Below are positions 16,349-18,510 of a stretch of 18,510 nucleotides of DNA, in pieces. The stretch's first letter is position 1. Each line of letters starts with the position of its first letter. Source of the stretch: Schizochytrium sp. CCTCC M209059 (taxonomy: Eukaryota > Sar > Bigyra > Thraustochytrida > Thraustochytriidae); the NCBI GenBank assembly GCA_000818945.1, contig KN805378.1:773444-791953 (forward strand), in the 5' to 3' direction. Under the pieces are notes generated by a model. That model saw only the letters and a list, made by a program, of their open reading frames with translations. It made no database searches and was not told the DNA's origin. Made by a program: the position numbers and the translations under genes.

Positions 16349-16394
16349 ATGCGCGGCTGCGGCTGCGCGGGTCTGGCGTGTCTCGTCTCTCGGT

Positions 16395-16422
16395 CGGGGG
16401 AGGAGGAGGGAGGAGGGAGGAG
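16395..16422 (+). repeat. GGA-rich tract
   Basis: GGGGGAGGAGGAGGGAGGAG-type sequence is strongly G-rich on one strand. It has many GG runs and three runs of three or more G, so it may form two-tier G-quadruplexes. Confidence 0.6.
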
Positions 16423-16588
16423 CTGGAAGCGCGCCGCGTACGCGCGGCGGAGGAAGGAGGGCGCTGGCAGGAAGCGGCTGCTGGGCGCTGCGCTGCAGCT
16501 GCGCTCTGGCTAGGCTTACAGGCAACTGCAGTGCTTCTGACAGGAGAAAAAAGAGGCCTCTTTGCTTGTGTGTTCAACGTTTGCTTGC

Positions 16589-16626
16589 TTTTTTTTTTTC
16601 TTTCTTTCTTTCTTTCTTTCTTTCTT
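16589..16626 (+). repeat. T-run and (CTTT)n microsatellite
   Basis: A run of ten or more T leads into seven CTTT units. It resembles the TTTC tract at the left edge of the window. Confidence 0.95.
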
Positions 16627-16762
16627 GGAACGAGGGGACAGAGGGAAAACGGAGGCGGCGGGTGAGGAAAGTCGGGCGCGCGGCTGGGACGAGGCCAAGC
16701 AAGGCAAGCCGCGGTGCTTCATCATCAAGACGCCTCACCGAGCCGAGCCTCCTCCGGTCTCC

Positions 16763-16838
16763 CTGGCTTGGCTTGCCTTGGCTTGGCTTGGCTTGCCTTG
16801 GCTGCTCGTTACTGCTCAGCTAGTTGGCTTGGCTTGGG
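16763..16838 (+). repeat. Interrupted (CTTGG/CTTGC)n array
   Basis: CTTGG units with CTTGC variants at 16763-16802, then a second short set at 16825-16838. It has the same motif as the perfect array at 241-300, but more decayed. Confidence 0.85.
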
Positions 16839-16986
16839 TTGAGGTCGAAATTCTTAGGCGACACGCGGTGTCGGATATGAAAGGTGTGAACCGTGGTGCC
16901 TGCCCGAGTGAAGCATGAAGACGATCGACCGCGAGCCTAGGAGGAAAGAAGACTTGAGCTAGAGGCGAGGGCAGGGTGGCTATGCT

Positions 16987-17029
16987 GCTTGCTTGCTTGC
17001 CTACTTGCTTGCTTGCTTGCTTGCTTGCG
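16987..17029 (+). repeat. (GCTT)n microsatellite
   Basis: Ten GCTT units, interrupted once by GCCTA. Confidence 0.9.
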
Positions 17030-17348
17030 AGGCATGGCGGGTTTCAGGTTGACTCCGATCCATCAATCGAGCAGTGGATGATGATGATGTAATGTCTGAC
17101 GGCGCGCACTGCAGAAGAAGCAATAATATAATATAGTGGTATGGTATACATACTGCTGCTCCGCCAGCGCCTCCGACTCGACCGAGTGGACCGAACCAAG
17201 CAACGGATGAACGAGGCCGAGGAAGGGCCTTCGCCCAAGGACGCTTTCGCGCCTGGCTCGCATCGTTGACCGATCTTGGCGAGCTGCAGCACAAAACAGG
17301 ACCTTTTTAGCAAGTAAAGCAAGCAAAGCGGAGCTCGAGACTTGCTGG

Positions 17349-17366
17349 AACGTACGTACGTACGTT
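17349..17366. repeat. 18-bp perfect palindrome of CGTA units
   Basis: AACGTACGTACGTACGTT is its own reverse complement. It is three-and-a-half CGTA units with matching AA/TT ends. Confidence 0.9.
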
Positions 17367-17508
17367 TCTCTGCGCAAAAAACGACTTGTGCACCGGGGCG
17401 TAGTGCTTGCTTTTGTTTGCTTTCGCGGTGCGAGACACGACACGCGGTCCGAGCTATCTCTCGCGCGCCACGAGAGCAGAGCGGAGCTTGCCGGGCGCGG
17501 CGGCCGCC

Positions 17509-17572
17509 CTCTTCTCTCCTCTCCTCTCGTCTCCTCTCCTCTCCCCTCGTCTCGAGCAGAGCAGAGCAGCAC
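17509..17572 (+). repeat. (CTCTC)n array and (GAGCA)n array
   Basis: CTCCT/CTCTC/CTCGT units (17509-17555) are followed by AGCAGAGCAGAGCAGC (17556-17570). Both have a period near 5. Confidence 0.85.
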
Positions 17573-17683
17573 CCGAGCCGTTCCGGGCACGAAGGGTGCC
17601 GGCGCGGAAGAAGGGAGCCCGCGACTTCGCCGTCCTGGCCGTGCAGCGCTGGTTCGTTGGCCGTGAGAATCCGCGCGCGGGAC

Positions 17684-17728
17684 GGGAAAGGAAAGCAAAG
17701 CAAAGCAAAGCAAAGGAAAGGAAAGGCA
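17684..17728 (+). repeat. (AAAGG)n-(AAAGC)n compound array
   Basis: AAAGG, then four AAAGC, then AAAGG twice. This is a compound pentanucleotide array whose units differ at one base, like the CGCT/GGCT array near 3400. Confidence 0.9.
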
Positions 17729-18510
17729 TGACACGCTCCGAAATCTCGGTCGCGCGACTTCAATCGTGGATGCCAGCGAGGGCAATAACTCCGCAAGGAC
17801 CCCCGGAGCTGTGTCGCCAGCCCTGAGAGAGACCGCTGCCTCAGCTCCACGGTGGTCTTGGGTGGCCAGTGAAAGAGCCTGGCGGGTTGCTTGCTTGCGT
17901 GGTATGGGTTGTCGGAGTTTGGACCTGGCATTGTAGGCGGGCGGGATGGTTGCTCGTATTGCGCGAAAGGAAATAGATCAGGTCGGTTGCCGCGTACGTA
18001 TGCGTACGCGAACGACGTCTCGCTCTTGTTAGTCTTCTTCTTCTTCGGGTTAGCCGATCGCGGCGCGGCAGAAGCAGCAGCAGGAGCAGCTGCAGAAGGG
18101 ACGAACGGAAGGAAGACTTTTCGCGCGGAAAACCCGGGATGCGATGCAAATAAAGCACGCAAGAAATCCAAAGAGCAAGGGCTTTAAATCAAGAAGAAGA
18201 ACAATGGACAGAAAGCGAGGTACTATATGGTCAGGAGAAATGGAAAGCAAACCACACGCGAGCGCGCGTGCGCGTGCGGCAGACGGGTGGAAAGAAAAGA
18301 AGCAAACCCCGTCGCTGCGTGGTCGGGGCTGATCGAAAGGTTTCCCCAGCCAGCAAGAGCTGCTGCTGCCGCCGCTCCTGCTGCTCGGCTTCGCCATCCT
18401 GGCTGCTCTCGCTTCCTTTCCCTCTTGGCTTCCTTTCTTTTAGCCAGGCCGCCGGCCGGCGCAACTGAGTGGCGGCTTCTTCCACTTGCGCCTCATCGTG
18501 CGGCCTCCTC

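Larger units (their letters stand above)
14261..18510. other. Right-hand gene-free, repeat-rich region
   Basis: About 4.2 kb contains no frame I would call a gene. The longest candidate (17044-18171, minus, 375 codons) starts at TTG, is Arg/Ser-rich and runs through CTCTC and AAAGC repeats. The region is a chain of short tandem arrays, mostly of period 4 or 5 (GAGAC, GACC, CTCGA, GGCA, CGCT, GGAAA, GGTGA/GATGA, GGTCG, GAGCAA, CTTT, CTTGG, GCTT, GTAC, CTCTC, AAAGC). GC-rich non-repetitive DNA lies between them. Isolated AATAAA hexamers (for example 14345-14350) have no linked gene. It may hold distal promoter or 5' UTR sequence of a gene beyond the window. Confidence 0.65.

Noticed and set aside
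16845..16870. Resemblance of GGTCGAAATTCTTAGG to a conserved 18S rRNA segment
   Set aside because: The match is short, and flanking sequence does not follow rRNA at all.
16987..17029. Regular GCTT repeats considered as CRISPR or telomere
   Set aside because: Units are contiguous with no spacers, and the motif is not a known telomere repeat. It is a plain microsatellite.
17044..18171. 375-codon open frame on the minus strand
   Set aside because: It starts at TTG, is Arg/Ser-rich and low-complexity, passes through several microsatellites and shows no domain. Long chance frames are common at this GC content.

Overview
This window looks like nuclear DNA from a GC-rich, gene-dense protist. Five long protein genes are each readable as one uninterrupted ATG-started frame with no obvious introns. 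The proteins are clearly eukaryotic: a Rab3GAP catalytic subunit, a GCNA/SprT-family protease and a membrane-tethered Sec14-like protein. A WRKY19-like Cys/His zinc-finger protein, intron-poor genes and high GC together point to a stramenopile, most likely a thraustochytrid (labyrinthulomycete). That placement is an inference and is not proven by the sequence.

Layout: 1-1755 carries no supported gene and holds simple repeats. 1756-2886 (+) encodes a GNAT-fold protein with a degenerate cofactor loop. 2887-3837 is a repeat-rich spacer ending in a promoter-proximal cluster of AGTAC inverted repeats and a (CG)n run. 3838-5382 (+) encodes a coiled-coil / two-TM / CRAL-TRIO protein. After a 361-bp spacer, 5744-9442 (+) encodes a Rab3GAP1 homologue. 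Only 99 bp separate it, tail to tail, from the GCNA-like gene (11998-9542, -). The triple zinc-finger gene follows on the same strand (13851-12571, -). From about 13.9 kb to the right edge, roughly 4.6 kb, I find no credible gene. This stretch is a succession of mainly 4-bp and 5-bp tandem repeats.

The genes do not form one pathway. The Sec14-like and Rab3GAP proteins both belong to lipid and membrane traffic. The GCNA-like and zinc-finger proteins are probably nuclear. The most interesting points are the GNAT protein without a glycine cofactor loop, the unusual membrane-hairpin CRAL-TRIO architecture, the Rab3GAP homologue lacking the conserved stretch just before its presumed catalytic arginine, three SUMO-interaction-like motifs in the acidic half of the GCNA-like protein, and the dense, diverse tetra/pentanucleotide repeats between genes. 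I found no tRNA, rRNA, CRISPR array, transposon or toxin gene.
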